A program made the position numbers and the translations under genes. A stretch of 64,000 bases of DNA from Eucalyptus grandis (lineage: Eukaryota; Streptophyta; Magnoliopsida; Myrtales; Myrtaceae), in the NCBI RefSeq assembly GCF_016545825.1, contig NC_052618.1:21279561-21343560 (forward strand). Direction: 5' to 3'. How positions within the stretch are numbered: position 1 is the stretch's first letter; the number at the start of each line of letters is the position of its first letter. A model generated the notes under the pieces. It made no database searches, had not been told where the DNA came from, and saw nothing but the letters and a program-made list of their open reading frames with translations. This document shows positions 25,426 to 36,869 of the stretch, one piece after another.

Positions 25426-26010
25426 TCAGATCTTTTTTTTTTTGGTAAGTAAGTAGTAATATAAATATAAAAGAGGGGCAAAAAATACAAAGAACCGGCT
25501 TCAAAGACTCGCACTCAAAAGAATAGTCTCAAAAGAGTGAAAGGAAGCCAGGCAAAGGCCAAGCGGCCAAAAGACAACAAAAAACAAACAACACACGCTA
25601 AGACCACGAACCCAGGCTACACATCAAACTGTGAAGATAGTAGGGTCCAAATCCCAGGAGCGTTGTAATCTTTTGTTTCTAGGGAATCCTCCACATTTTT
25701 TAAGGTGCAAGCTTTGTCTTTGACCACCTTCATGAGATGCATCTTCATAGCACGAGAAGTAGAAATCTGCGCACCCCCTGAAAGAGTATGTCATTTCTGT
25801 TCTTCCACAAAATGTGGCATAAAGCACCAAAGAAAAAGCGAGCGATGCAATTATGGAAGTCCTTGCCGGATATCAAGGCCGAGACCCAGTTAATTGTTTC
25901 CTCCCACGGATTGTTCCTCCAAGGAATACCACACCTAGTCGCCCAAAAGGAGGCAACTCCCGAAGTAACCCGATAGCCAAAAAAGAGGTGATTAATTGAG
26001 TCAGATCTTT
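25426..26010 (-). mobile_element. 5'-truncated LINE with target-site duplication
   Basis: A T run from about 25436 marks the A tail of a minus-strand LINE. Reading down from about 26000, the protein fragments HLFFGYR, ASFWATRCGIPWRNNPWEE and TINWVSALISGKDFHNCIAR match the C-terminal region of plant LINE ORF2. They are followed by the typical T/C-rich LINE 3' end. TCAGATCTTT at 25426-25435 is repeated at 26001-26010, directly outside the truncated 5' end. The frame is interrupted. This element is distinct from the full-length LINE at 4.8-10.5 kb. Confidence 0.88.
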
Positions 26011-26440
26011 GATGTCATAGAAAAAAAAATTCACCATAAATGTGTTACAATGAGTAAAATTTAGGGTTTTTTGTCGCTTTTTCCTTAGAAAAATAACTTC
26101 AATAAAGAGAAATGACCTTGAGTCATCGGTAAATAAATAGGTAGTTTGATAAGTTATATGCCACGTTAAAAAGTTACATATTGTGACAGGTGATGTATTC
26201 TAACATAATTTTTATGCAAAAGATTAATAACCACACGCAAAACTCTTGGGTTGGCAATTACTTTTTTCTCATAGAAAATTATCACTTGCTTGAAAAGGAA
26301 AAATAACTATTTATTTTTACATCATCAAAATAAATTATTTACACGAGCGCCACAAAAAGGTTATAACAAATGAAGTTTACTTTCATGTAAGAAGTTCAGT
26401 TCATTTCATGTACATAGTGATTGATTACATTTAAGCAAAC
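26011..26440. other. AT-rich spacer, nothing recognised
   Basis: No ORF above 60 codons, no RNA gene and no repeat partner found in the window. Confidence 0.5.
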
Positions 26441-26444
26441 TTTT

Positions 26445-29262
26445 TCACCATGTCACATTATAACAGTTTGGCAAGAAGCATCTGCAAGATGATAACAAGA
26501 ACAAAGATTTCAACTTTTATTTACTCGAGAGATGGCAGCAAATATCCGAGTTCAATCCAGATGGAGAAGATTTATGGGAAGGGCTTATTGTACATAAATA
26601 ACAGCAGCAGTCGAAGGTCATGTCCAGTGATCGACCAACCTGTCTTGCTACAGAGGTTCATTGGGAAGGATAAGAGTTCGCAGGAACAAACTTGAGTGAA
26701 ATACTATTGAGGCAATGCCGCTCATCACTTGGTGTTAGGAACCCTTTGCCCTTGAACACGTGACCAAGATGGCCGCCACATGCAGTGCAAGTGATTTCCG
26801 TCCTCATCCCATCTGGATCTGGCTGAGATCACAAAGCAAGGCAAGCTCATCAACGATTTGAAGCAGAACATACCCGATTCATTTTGCATTTCTCGTCATT
26901 TTCACAGTTCAGAAAGCTCGACAAACACAAAGTGGAAGACGTCATCTAGAGCAAGCCGTAACAAAAACGACCTGAATCAAATAGTTACTTGTGGCCACAC
27001 GTTTAATTGATACAAAGAGAGAGACTCACAGCAAGTTATAGCTCCGGGGAGGCCCTCGTAGAAAGCAGGCCAGCCGCAGCCGAAGTTAAATTTAGTTGTA
27101 GACCGGTAAAGAGGAGTCCCACATCCTGCACAAATGAGACAGATCAAAAAACTTGTCGTATTCACCCGTGCCTGGATATCTACATGTTAGAGAAACAGCA
27201 ATAGATGAGACAGATCAAGATGACCCTTTTTTGTTCAAAGATAATACACGAATATATATGTCCAAGGATTTATCACAGATGATACCCAATATCAAACCAG
27301 AGGAAAGAGTTGCTTCTTGTACATAAACATAGTAGAGGAGGCATCAAAAAGTATTCAGTTGTGCTCCTTTGTTCTCCATTGGTTTGATACTTGAATTAGA
27401 AAAAAGGAGGAGATTGCATTCAAAAAGAATATACATGAGTCTTCAACTACTTGCATCAGGCTCGGCAACATTTAAGTCCTCTCAGACCACTTCCGAGCCA
27501 TTAAGGATAGTTGAAGAGGATTGTTTGTGTATAACACCTCAACGAGTAAATACCATGCATAACCACAGGAATAGGATTCTTTCCCTAAAGCATGATATGA
27601 GGCGATCATCCACCTATTTTAACAGTTTTCTTTACTAGTGGCTGTATACCTATGTCGTAGCACATACTCACATAACTAATCAGAATCTATCTTCTTACAC
27701 AGCATTTCAAAAAAATCAACCATTGTGCTCCCAATGTCATTTGATTTATCCATATCATGCGTTTTCTTTCTTGTTTTCTAGTCAAATATTTGCCCAAGCA
27801 ACACAATGTACCAAAACTGTAGTGCACCACGTGCATGAGGTCCATCGATTGATTGATTACTAAAGCAGGAAAGCCCCACAAAGAGGGTTGATAAGAGCTT
27901 AAGATATCGTGATCAGCCTTAGCAGATAATCGATGGTAACAGCACAATCATGAGAACGACAAATGAATCATTTTGTAAAATGCCACAGCAGTAACAAGGG
28001 GATATTATTCTTAGTTCTGAGATTCTCTCAAAAAAAGGATAGGGACATAGTCCTTTGATCCCTCCTATATCCTGCACATGCGTATAATGTATTGAGCCTT
28101 AGAGCTAGTAGTTAAGGAGCTTGACTACTGGCTCTGCATCGCTTTCATATTTTAACGGATTAAGAGACCCTTCGAACAATCAAAGTAAAATGAATACAAA
28201 CAAGATACAGAGTGTAAAGAAAGAGCATTACAAGGATGATGCCAAATAAAATGAATACAAACAAGATACAGAGTGTAAAGAAAGAGCATTACAAGGATGA
28301 TGCCAAAGCATCAGTTAAGTCAAAATTGAGACCACACTCCCTCAAAACAGATAGACAGAAGTTGTTTCGAGAAATAAGAATTTTAAACAAAAAACTCTTC
28401 AAAGCACAAAGATTCGCACCAACTGTGCGTGATAATTATATGAGTCACACTTCAGGATGATTTTGACACCTTTTCAACTCTGTTTTGATGAAAAGTGAGA
28501 AGTATAAGACTTCATAAGTAACCAAGATGCCAGTACTCATGCAGTAACAAATCCTTAGCACCCAACAAGAACCTAAAAGGGCCGACATTTCCAAATAAAA
28601 ACTAAGTCTTTCCAAAAACAGGACAGCTCCAGAGAACTTCAGTTATAGCTAAAACTGCTCATTCCAACAAAAACCCAGAACAATATAACCCTCCCCAGCA
28701 ACCTCGAAAAACACAGAGAACATCCTAACCTGCATTTCCTCAGTGGTTTCTCCTATTAAAACGTACTTCACAAAGAATCCACCTCCAACGCACACCGCTT
28801 GACACACTAGAAATGTGTTGTGCCGTGCTGAATCAAAACTCAAAACCCAATTCTGATTCAACCTATCACATTGCAGCATAAACTTGTTTAAATTTTTCGC
28901 ACGTCACATAAATAGACAGCCCGAGTAAGCCTCATCGAACAGAATGTGTCTTAAACCTCGGTGTTCCCGAGCTTCAAGGAGACAGCATGGTAATCACGTC
29001 TAAACGAAACCAACCAAATTCAACAAACCCCAACCCAATACAGAAAGCGAAGCATCAAGAAGAGCAAGAACCACAATCAAGAATGACAAACCCACGATCA
29101 AGGTAAGCTAGCAATAAAACAGAGACCCAAAAAAAAAAAAAAAAAAAAAACAAGAGAATTCAAAGGAATTACTAACTCAGTCCCCTTCTGCCTCAGGATA
29201 CGGAACTGCTCGGGCGACAGGACCGCTTGCCACTCCTCCTCCGACTTCCAGACTGACCTGGC
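26445..29262 (-). pseudogene. MSRB: methionine sulfoxide reductase B, copy A (broken)
   Basis: Exon 3 (26822-26658) reads [20 protein letters not shown] to YPSQ and a stop, and keeps the CxxC zinc pair and the RHC catalytic Cys, but has K in place of the usual E in VFKGKGF. Exon 2 (27179-27030) is 150 nt instead of 157; the region after EYDKF is rewritten and out of frame, and SGCGW has become FGCGW. Exon 1 (about 29262-29177) reads [18 protein letters not shown] but has lost the start codon, with unrelated sequence upstream. The copy is collinear with copy C, including introns, so it arose by genomic duplication and not by retroposition. It also has a private 61-bp intron duplication. Confidence 0.9.
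28186..28307. repeat. 61-bp tandem duplication within copy A intron
   Basis: Two identical-looking units, 28186-28246 and 28247-28307. The matching place in copy C (near 38411) has one unit, so the duplication happened after the copies separated. Confidence 0.9.
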
Positions 29263-29632
29263 ATAATGTTAATTTACCGGTCATTACTTTTGCATGAAAG
29301 AGATACATAAAAAAATCAGTTCATAAAGTTGCAACCAGCGAAACATCCACGTAAAGGTGTTCAAAACTCAAGCAATTAAGCAAAATACCTCACCTTCACT
29401 GAACCGAGCAAATCATTCTCTCCCTCAGCGCGCTCCGTGGAAGCCCTCTATAAAATCTGAAAGCAAGAAAAGTATTAGAATATTTGCACTCAGTCGAAGC
29501 CCAAAAGAAGGGCCTATAAATGGACTTACTTAGTCCCAAAACAGTAATACTTTTCTTGCTTTAAGTTATCCCTCCTGCCTCTTCATTGGAGCAAGCTCAA
29601 ACCATGGACAATTATTACTCATGCGATCTTCC

Positions 29633-30169
29633 TCACAGCAACAATAATAAGGTTAAAACTTTCAAACCAAAGGTCACGATGACAAATACTCTGGTGGAAA
29701 CGACAGCCTCCTGATAAGCTCTCTGACTCCGGCTTGACCAACAAGACAAAGCAGCCACTATCACCAAGCCTCCATGCCTCCCGAAACAGAGGCGATAGAA
29801 AAGAAAAAAAAGGAAAGGAGAAAGAGAGGTCTCACGATACCCATACGCCTCTCTCCTCCGCCACAATATCCTTGCGGCTGTCACAGCATTGCCGAAATCC
29901 CAAAACTTAGCACCGCCACCAATATATCTAGCCTCGCAAACCTCTTTTGCTTCAACATCCTTGGCTACGCGTTCGAGCCCGAAATTGGGTCCGAATAAGG
30001 AGTAGAAGACAAAGAAGCTCAAGAGGCCAGTCGGCGGCCGGCGAGGAGCTGCGGCTGGAAAGTCGATGACGGTGACAAGGACAGAGGCGAGGAGGGAAGC
30101 ACTTAGGGTGAGTGAGAATATGTATGGTAGTGAGTGTGTAAAAGAAAAAGGAAAAGAAAAAGCAAACAT
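29633..30169 (-). CDS. hypothetical 178-residue ORF, repeated elsewhere in the window
   Basis: An open frame from 30169 to 29633 starts with a hydrophobic segment (SLPYIFSLTLSASLLASVLV), continues with VFYSLFGPNFGLERVAKD and VCEARYIGGGAKFWDFG, and has a second hydrophobic stretch near HGGLVIVAA. I do not recognise the family. A related segment at 54755-55260 has stops and frameshifts, and the first part recurs at 34037-34169. Conservation of both coding-like and non-coding-like stretches is similar, so this may be a transcribed but untranslated 5' region and not a gene. Confidence 0.2.
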   Translation of the reverse strand: MFAFSFPFSFTHSLPYIFSLTLSASLLASVLVTVIDFPAAAPRRPPTGLLSFFVFYSLFGPNFGLERVAKDVEAKEVCEARYIGGGAKFWDFGNAVTAARILWRRREAYGYRETSLSPFLFFLFYRLCFGRHGGLVIVAALSCWSSRSQRAYQEAVVSTRVFVIVTFGLKVLTLLLLL

Positions 30170-30179
30170 CAGAAGAGAT

Positions 30180-30625
30180 CAGGAGATAAATCAACGTGAT
30201 CTTCCACATCCATAAAATCAAGAGAGATTGGAAAAGAAATCAAAGTGATCTTCTCAAATCTACAAAATCACAAGAGATTAGGAAATAAATTTACGTGATT
30301 TTCATATCGTACAATTCCAATTGGGATTGCCTTTGCTCCTATAAATAGGAGTGCTCCCCAACGGAGAAGAACCCAGAAAAGCAAGAATATGGAAGAAACA
30401 ACTTTCTTCTTCCAAAGAAGAGAGTTATCTTTGAGAGCAGCGAGAGATCCACCTTTGGGTGAAGTTGTGAGATCTACCTTTGGGCAAAGTTGTATCTCAT
30501 TATTTATCATAGTGGAAGTTTGAGGTGGACTACGGTCCGCGGTTTTTCCCTTTACTTTCATGTTAAAATTATGGTGTTATTTACTATTCATCTTTATTGC
30601 TTTCATCCTATTTAATTTTCACAGA
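30180..30625 (+). mobile_element. LTR-like remnant (copy 1)
   Basis: A CCTATAAATAGGA box at 30338-30350 is followed by a leader with repeated AGATC(C/T)ACCTTTGG units and then GGTGGACTACGGTCCGCGG and GTGTTATTTACTATTC. This order resembles the R-U5 end of plant Copia-type LTRs. No internal retrotransposon genes, primer-binding site or second LTR of the same insertion are seen, so a solo LTR or LTR-derived promoter is the best guess. Confidence 0.4.
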
Positions 30626-30839
30626 AATAGTAGCAGGAAAAATTATATGGGCCTTCTCCACAAATATTATTTTCTTTTTTTTCCCAACATAAGGAGAGGA
30701 GTGCTTGAGGAAGAGAGAGGCACAAGCGGGAAGAAGAAGCACGTTTCGTTGAAAAAAGGAGAGAAAATGCAGCAGGCGGTAGAGTAGAGGATTGTGAAAA
30801 AACAGGCTTTCAATTTATTTTTTCTTGTTAGTGGGCCAG

Positions 30840-30956
30840 CTAGGCTTGTGTGCGACAATGCCGATGTTTCAAGACAACAAAGTTAACTAGAATTGGAACA
30901 ATAAATGTGACAATAGCGTCAATATTGTCTCGCTGATTCGGCAAGAAATTTGGCAT
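30840..30956 (-). CDS. MPNFL small ORF, left arm copy 1 (38 aa, unknown)
   Basis: Start at 30956, stop at 30840-30842. The peptide has a charged, polar start (MPNFLPNQRDNID) and one hydrophobic segment (AIVTFIVPILVNFVVLK), which could span a membrane. A TATA box lies about 140 bp upstream. The first 30 residues match the other copies, but the sequence after LKH differs from the right-arm copy. No family recognised. Confidence 0.3.
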   Translation of the reverse strand: MPNFLPNQRDNIDAIVTFIVPILVNFVVLKHRHCRTQA

Positions 30957-31483
30957 TTTTGAATGCGGGGAGAGATGAGGGAGAAACAAAGGAAGAGAGA
31001 CAAAGCTGCAAGAGCAAGGCGAATGTGCAAACGACTGGGAAAGTGTATCGAATGATGGTCGATTGTGAGAAGTGCCTAAAGAATGGAGGGGGGTTTATAT
31101 ATGCTTAGACCTGTTTCAATTTCGTTGGTGAAGATCTAAATGCCGATCATGGGACAAGAAAGTCTCCATCCGAAGTGTACATTTCCACCCATGATCGGTA
31201 TTTAGATCTTCACCAACAAAATTGGAACATCAGGGGTTTAAGCATATATAAACCCCCCTCCATCCTTCAGGCACTCCTCACAGCCAACCAACATTCGATA
31301 CACTTCCTCTGTCTTTTGCACATTCGCCCTCCTCTTACAGCTTTGTCTCTCTTCCTTTATTTCTCCCTCATCTGTCCCCGCATTCAAAAATGCCAAATTT
31401 CTTGCCGAATCAGCGAGACAATAATGACGCCATTGTCACATTCATTGTTCCAATTCTAGTTAACTTCGTTATCCTGAAACATC
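30863..31483. repeat. large inverted repeat with two divergent TATA boxes (copy 1)
   Basis: The left arm 30863-31153 and the right arm 31188-31483 are reverse complements with modest divergence, around a 34-bp spacer. Each arm carries a TATATAAA box (minus 31094-31101; plus 31245-31252) and, outward of it, an ORF beginning MPNFLPNQRD. RNA reading through it would fold into a hairpin of nearly 300 bp. Confidence 0.93.
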
Positions 31484-31578
31484 ATCCCTTCCACTTATTT
31501 TTCTTCTACCGGTCTTTAATACTGCTCGTGGTGCCTGCATCTTTTTCTTTCTCAAGGTCTTTTCCTTTCTCTTCGTAG
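31390..31578 (+). CDS. MPNFL small ORF, right arm copy 1 (62 aa, unknown)
   Basis: Start at 31390, about 140 bp after a TATATAAA box; a C/T-rich leader lies between. The peptide has two hydrophobic segments, AIVTFIVPILVNFVILK and FFYRSLILLVVPASFSF. The sequence after the stop, in another frame, is also hydrophobic and conserved between copies, so the ancestral protein may have been longer. Function unknown; it could equally be a decayed transcript. Confidence 0.35.
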   Translation: MPNFLPNQRDNNDAIVTFIVPILVNFVILKHHPFHLFFFYRSLILLVVPASFSFSRSFPFSS

Positions 31579-32724
31579 CTTTCCTCACATTGATGTTGTT
31601 CCGAGATCTCTCCTTTTTTTCTTGTATTTGCCATTGTTGATAATGCTCTTTCCAGCTTACTTATGGGGTCTTATTCAAAAGCTCAAGCAGAAGATGTTAG
31701 TAGTCGCAGTCCGTATGTTCGGCTGCCGAGGAGGAGCTCTTTTGCCATATTGATTCATAGTACTACTCGGTGTTTGACTAGTCAATGTTTTAGCCCAAAA
31801 AAAAAAAAAAAACTACTTGCTGCTTAACAATTTCTTATGTCCTATTACATACTGACATTGGATTTGAGTAGTCCTTAAAGGCTTGAGGGAAGAAGAAACG
31901 AGCGGGAGACGCGTTGGCCAACCTCTGCGTCCACCCACTCTCTCGTTCCGACGGCTGAGCTGCAGATTTAGAAACGCCGAGCAGCGAGCTCGCGGCCAAG
32001 ACTCCAGATCTCAAGCTCGTCAACCTCCGCGTGGGTGCGAGATTAAAGAAGACATAACATAGGGATTTCTTTGTATTTATGATTTTCCCTTTGCATCTAT
32101 TTAGTTAAGGGAAGTTATGATAAAGAATTCTATATCTAAAATTCTGGTGTCGGTTGTAATCAAAGACATCATCGGAATTTTATATGGAATATATTGTTGC
32201 TTTTTTTTTTTTTTATGCCTATTTTAGTTTTGTATACAATTCAGTTTTGTTTTACTTGATTTACTTCTTTATCCATAGGATTTTATATATTATTTAGTAT
32301 TATAGATGATATTATTTTGCACTTAATTATCATGCCAACTTTTCGAGTTTTCTATGTTACGACTTTTTTGCTTATAGATGTAATGAAGCTTGCCTGTTAA
32401 ATATATATATATAGATAAAACTGAGTTTTTCTTTACCTTGCACTTCATGCATTATTAAGATTTCACTCCGTGGCACATTTCAATTCCTATTACCTTCCAC
32501 CAGTGAGGTGGCATCAAAGCCAACAAAGATCACCGGAGAGCAAAACATTGAGCAGCCTTTTTCAACATGCCACATCAAAACAGCTCGGCAAGAAACATCT
32601 GCGAGATGGATAACAAGAAAAAGATTTCGGTTTTTATTACTCGAGAGACAAGAAAAAAGATTTCGATTTTTATTTACTCAAGAGACGGCAGCAAATATCT
32701 GAGTTCGATCCAGATCAGGAAGAT

Positions 32725-34036
32725 TTATGGGAAGGGCTTATTGTACATAGCGTGGAAATGAGAAGCAAATAATCTCAAATAACAGCAGCAGTTGAAGGCC
32801 GCGTCCGGTGATCGACCGACCAGTCTAGCTGCAGAAGTTCGCTGGGAAGGATAAGAGTTGGCAGGAACGAACTTCAGTGAAATACTATTGACGCAATGCC
32901 GCTCATCGGTCGGTGTCGGGAACCCTTCGCCCTTGAACACGTGACCCAGATGGCCACCACATGCGGTGCAAGTGATTTCCGTCCTCATCCCATCTGGATC
33001 CGGCTGAGATAAAAAAAGTAAGGCAAACCCATCAATGATTTGAAGCAGAACACGCCCGATTCATTTTGCATTTTTCGTCGTTTTCACAGTTTAGAAAGCT
33101 TGACAAACACAGAGTGGAAGATGTCATCTATAGCAAGCCATAATAGAAATCGACTTCAATCAGAACCGTCTTAGTTACCTGTGACCACACGTTTATTTGA
33201 TAAAAAGAGAGACTCACAGTGCTGGTTATAGCTCCGGGAAGGCCCTCGTAGAAAGCAGGCCAGCCGCAGCCGGACTTAAATTTAGTTGTAGACCGGTAAA
33301 GAGGAGTCCCACATCCTGCACAATTGTACACCCCCTCTTCAGAAAACTGTCGTATTCACCTGTGCCTGGATATCTACATGTGAGAGAAACAGCAACAGAT
33401 GAGACAGATCAAGATGACACTTTTTTGTTTGAAGATAATACACGAATATATGTATTGATTTACCGCACACGATACCCAATATCAAACCAGAGGAAAGAGT
33501 TGCTTCTTGTACAAAAACATAGTAGAGGAGGCATCGAAAAGTATTCAGTTATGTTCCTTTGTTCTCCATTGGTTTGATACTTGAATTAGAAAAAAGGATG
33601 AGATTGCATTCAAAAAGAATATACATGAGTCTTCAACTACTTGCATCAGGCTCGGCAACATTTAAGTCCTCTCAGATCACTTCCAAGCCATTAAATATTT
33701 GAAGAGGATTGTTTGTGTGTATAACACCTCAACAATTTAATACTACACAAGACCACAGGAATAGGATCTTTCCTTCTTTCCCCAAAGCATGATATGAGGA
33801 GATCATCCACCTATTTTAACAGCTTTCTTTACTAGTGGTTGTATACCTATGTCGCAGCACATACTAACATAACTAATCAGAATGTATCTTCTTACACAGC
33901 ATTTCAAGAAAAATCAACCATTGTGCTCCCAATGTCATTTGATTTATCCATATCATGCGTTTCTTTTCTTGTTTTCTAGTCAATATTTGCCCAAGCAACG
34001 CATAGTACCAAAACTGCAGTCCATCAGGTGCATGAG
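32725..34036 (-). pseudogene. MSRB: methionine sulfoxide reductase B, copy B (no exon 1, frameshift, lost stop)
   Basis: Exon 3 begins at 33003 and has the full [13 protein letters not shown] and DERHCVNS motifs. The normal TGA after YPSQ is CGA, so the frame runs about 35 residues further to 32725. Exon 2 (33373-33218) lacks one base near 33347 (GACAG for GACAAG), which breaks the frame before [11 protein letters not shown]. There is no exon 1, because the 4-kb duplication breakpoint at 34036 lies inside intron 1. It is one of three MSRB copies in the cluster. Confidence 0.93.
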
Positions 34037-34189
34037 GCCGGCGAGGAGCTGCGGCTGGAAAGTCGATGACGGTGACAAGGACAGAGGCAAGGAGGGAAGC
34101 ACTTAGGGTGAGTGAGAATATGTATGGTAGTGAGTGTGTAAAAAAAAAGAAAAAAAAAGTAAATATCAAAAGAGATCAGGAGATAAATC

Positions 34190-34640
34190 AACGTGATCTT
34201 CCACATCCAGAAATTCAAGGGAGATTGGAAAAGAAATCAAAGTGATCTTCTCAGATCTACAAAATCACGAGAGATTAGGAAATAAATTTACGTGATTTTC
34301 ATATCGTACAATTCCAATTGGGATTGCCTTTGCTCCCATAAATAGGAGTGCTCCCCAACGGAGAAGAACCCACAAAAGCAAGAATATGGAAGAAACAACT
34401 TTCTTCTTCCAAAAAAGAGTTGTCTTTTAGAGCAGCGAGAGATCCACTTTGGCGAGATCCACTTTGGCTAAAGTTGTGAGATCTACCTTTGGGTGAAGTT
34501 GTATCTCGTTATTTATCATAGTGGAAGTTTGAGGTGGACTACGGTCCGTGGTTTTTCCCTTCACCTTGGAGGATTTTCCATGTTAAAATTCTGGTGTTAT
34601 TTACTATTCATCTTTATTGCTTTCATCCTATTTAATTTTC
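34190..34640 (+). mobile_element. LTR-like remnant (copy 2)
   Basis: This is the same block in the second 4-kb unit, with CCCATAAATAGGA near 34336 and the GGTGGACTACGGTCCG motif near 34530. It has an extra CACCTTGGAGGATTTTCC segment absent from copy 1. That segment is typical of the intact form, so copy 1 probably lost it. Confidence 0.4.
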
Positions 34641-34910
34641 ACAGAAATAGTAGCGGGAAAAATTATTTGGGCCTTCTCCGCAAATATTGTTTTCTTTTTT
34701 TTTCCCAACATGAGGAGAGGAGTGCTTGAGGAAGAGAGAGGCACAAGCGGGAAGAAGAAGCGCGTTTCGTTGAAAAAAGGAGAGAAAATGCAGCAGGCGC
34801 TAGAGCAGAGGATTGTGAAAAAACAGGCTTTCAATTTATTTTTTTAATCCACGTCAATGGACACGTGTTGACTTGTTAGTGGGCCAGCTAGGCTTGTGTG
34901 TGACAATGCC

Positions 34911-35533
34911 GATGTTTCAGGACAACGAAGTTAACTAGAATTGGAACAATGAATGTGACAATGGCGTCAATATTGTCGCGCTAATTCGGCAAGAAATTTG
35001 GCATTTTTGAATGCGAGGAGAGATGAGGGATAAACAAAGGAAGAGAGACAAAGCTGCAAGAGCAAGGCAAATGTGCAAATGACTGGGGAAGTGTATCAAA
35101 TGATGGCCGGCTGTGAGGAGTGCTTGAAGAATGGAGGGGGATTTATATATGCTTAGACCCTGTTCCAATTTCGTTGGTGAAGATCTAAATGCCGATCATG
35201 GGACAAGAAAGTCTCCATCCGAAGTGTACATTTCCACCCATGATTGGTATTTAGATCTTCACCAATGAAATTGAAACATCAAGGGTTTAAGCATATATAA
35301 ACCCCCCTCCATCCTTCAGGCACTCCTCACAGCCGACCAACATTCGATACACTTCCTCGATCTATTGCACATTTGGCCTACTCTTACAGCTTTGTCTCTC
35401 TTCCTTTTATTTCTCCCTCATCTGTCCCCGCATTCAAAAATGCCAAATTTCTTGCCGAATCAGCGAGACACTAATGACGCCATTGTCACATTCATTGTTC
35501 CAATTCTAGTTAACTTCGTTATCCTGAAACATC
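34911..35533. repeat. large inverted repeat (copy 2)
   Basis: Arms 34911-35202 and 35237-35533 flank a 34-bp spacer with the same layout as copy 1, within the second 4-kb unit. The arms have diverged a little from copy 1, including a stop codon in the left-arm ORF. Confidence 0.93.
34981..35004 (-). pseudogene. MPNFL small ORF, left arm copy 2, stopped at codon 8
   Basis: The same ORF as at 30956, but the CAG of NQRD is TAG (34981-34983), so only seven residues could be made. Confidence 0.6.
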
Positions 35534-35628
35534 ATCCCTTCCACTTATTTTTCTTCTACCGATCTTTAATACTGCTCGTGGTGCCCGCATCTTTTTCTTT
35601 CTCAAGGTCTTTTCCTTTCTCTCCGTAG
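35440..35628 (+). CDS. MPNFL small ORF, right arm copy 2 (62 aa, unknown)
   Basis: Nearly identical to the ORF at 31390-31578; T for N near residue 11 is the clearest change. The reading frame and TATA box are both kept, which is expected either from selection or simply from recent duplication. Confidence 0.35.
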   Translation: MPNFLPNQRDTNDAIVTFIVPILVNFVILKHHPFHLFFFYRSLILLVVPASFSFSRSFPFSP

Positions 35629-36869
35629 CTTTCCTCACATTGCTATTGTTCCGAGGTCTCTCCTTTTTTTTCCTGTATTTGCCATTGTTGATAATGCTCT
35701 TTCGAGCTTACTTATGGGGTCTTATTCAAAAGCTCAAGGAGAAGTTGTTAGTAGTCGCGGTCCGTATGTTCGGCTGCCGAGGAGGAGCTCTTCTGCCATA
35801 TTGATTCATAGTACCAGTCGGTGTTTGACTAGTCAATGTTTTAGCCCAAAAAAAAAAAAAACTAGTTGTTGCTTAACAATTTCTTATGTCCTATTACATA
35901 CTGACATTGGATTTGAGTAGTCCTTAAAGGCTTGAGGGAAGAAGAAACGAGCGGGAGACGAGTTGGCCAACCTCTGCGTCCACCCACTCTCTCATTCCGG
36001 CGGCTGAGCTGCAGATTTAGAAACGCCGAGCAGCGAGCTCGCGGCCAAGACTCCAGATCTCCAAGCTCGTCAACCTCCGCGTGGGTGCAGATTAAAAGAA
36101 GACATAACATAGGGATGTCTTTGTATTTATGATTTTCCCTTTGCATCTATTTAGTTAAGGGAAGTTATGATAAAGAATTCTATATCTAAAATTCTGGTGT
36201 GGGTTGTAATCAAGACATCATCGGAATTTTATATGAAATATATTGTTGCTTTTTTTTTTTTTATGCATTTTTTAGTTTTGTATACGATTCAGTTTTGTTT
36301 TACTTGATTTACTTATTTATCCATAGGATTTTATATATTATTTAGTATTATAGATGATATTATTTTGCACTTAATTATCATGCCAACTTTTCGAGTTTTC
36401 TAGGTTACGACTTTTTTGCTTATAGATGTAATGAAGCTTGCCTGTTAAATATATATAGATAAAACTGAGTTTTTCTTTACCTTGCACTTCATGCATTATT
36501 AAGATTTCACTCCGTGGCACATTTCAATTCCTATTACCTTCCACCAGTGAGGTGGCATCAAAGCCAACAAAGATCACCGGAGCAGCCTTTTTCAACATGC
36601 CACATCAGAACAGCTCGGCAAGAAACATCTGCGAGATGGATAACAAGAAAAAAGATTTCGGTTTTTATTACTCGAGAGACAAGAAAAAAGATTTCGATTT
36701 TTATTTACTCAAGAGACGGCAGCAAATATCTGAGTTCGATCCAGATCGGGAAGATTTATGGGAAGGTTTTATTGTACATAGCGTGGAAATCATAAGCAAA
36801 TAATCTCAGATAACAGCAGCAGTTGAAGGCCGCGTCCGGTGATCGACCGACCAGTCTAGCTGCAGAAGT

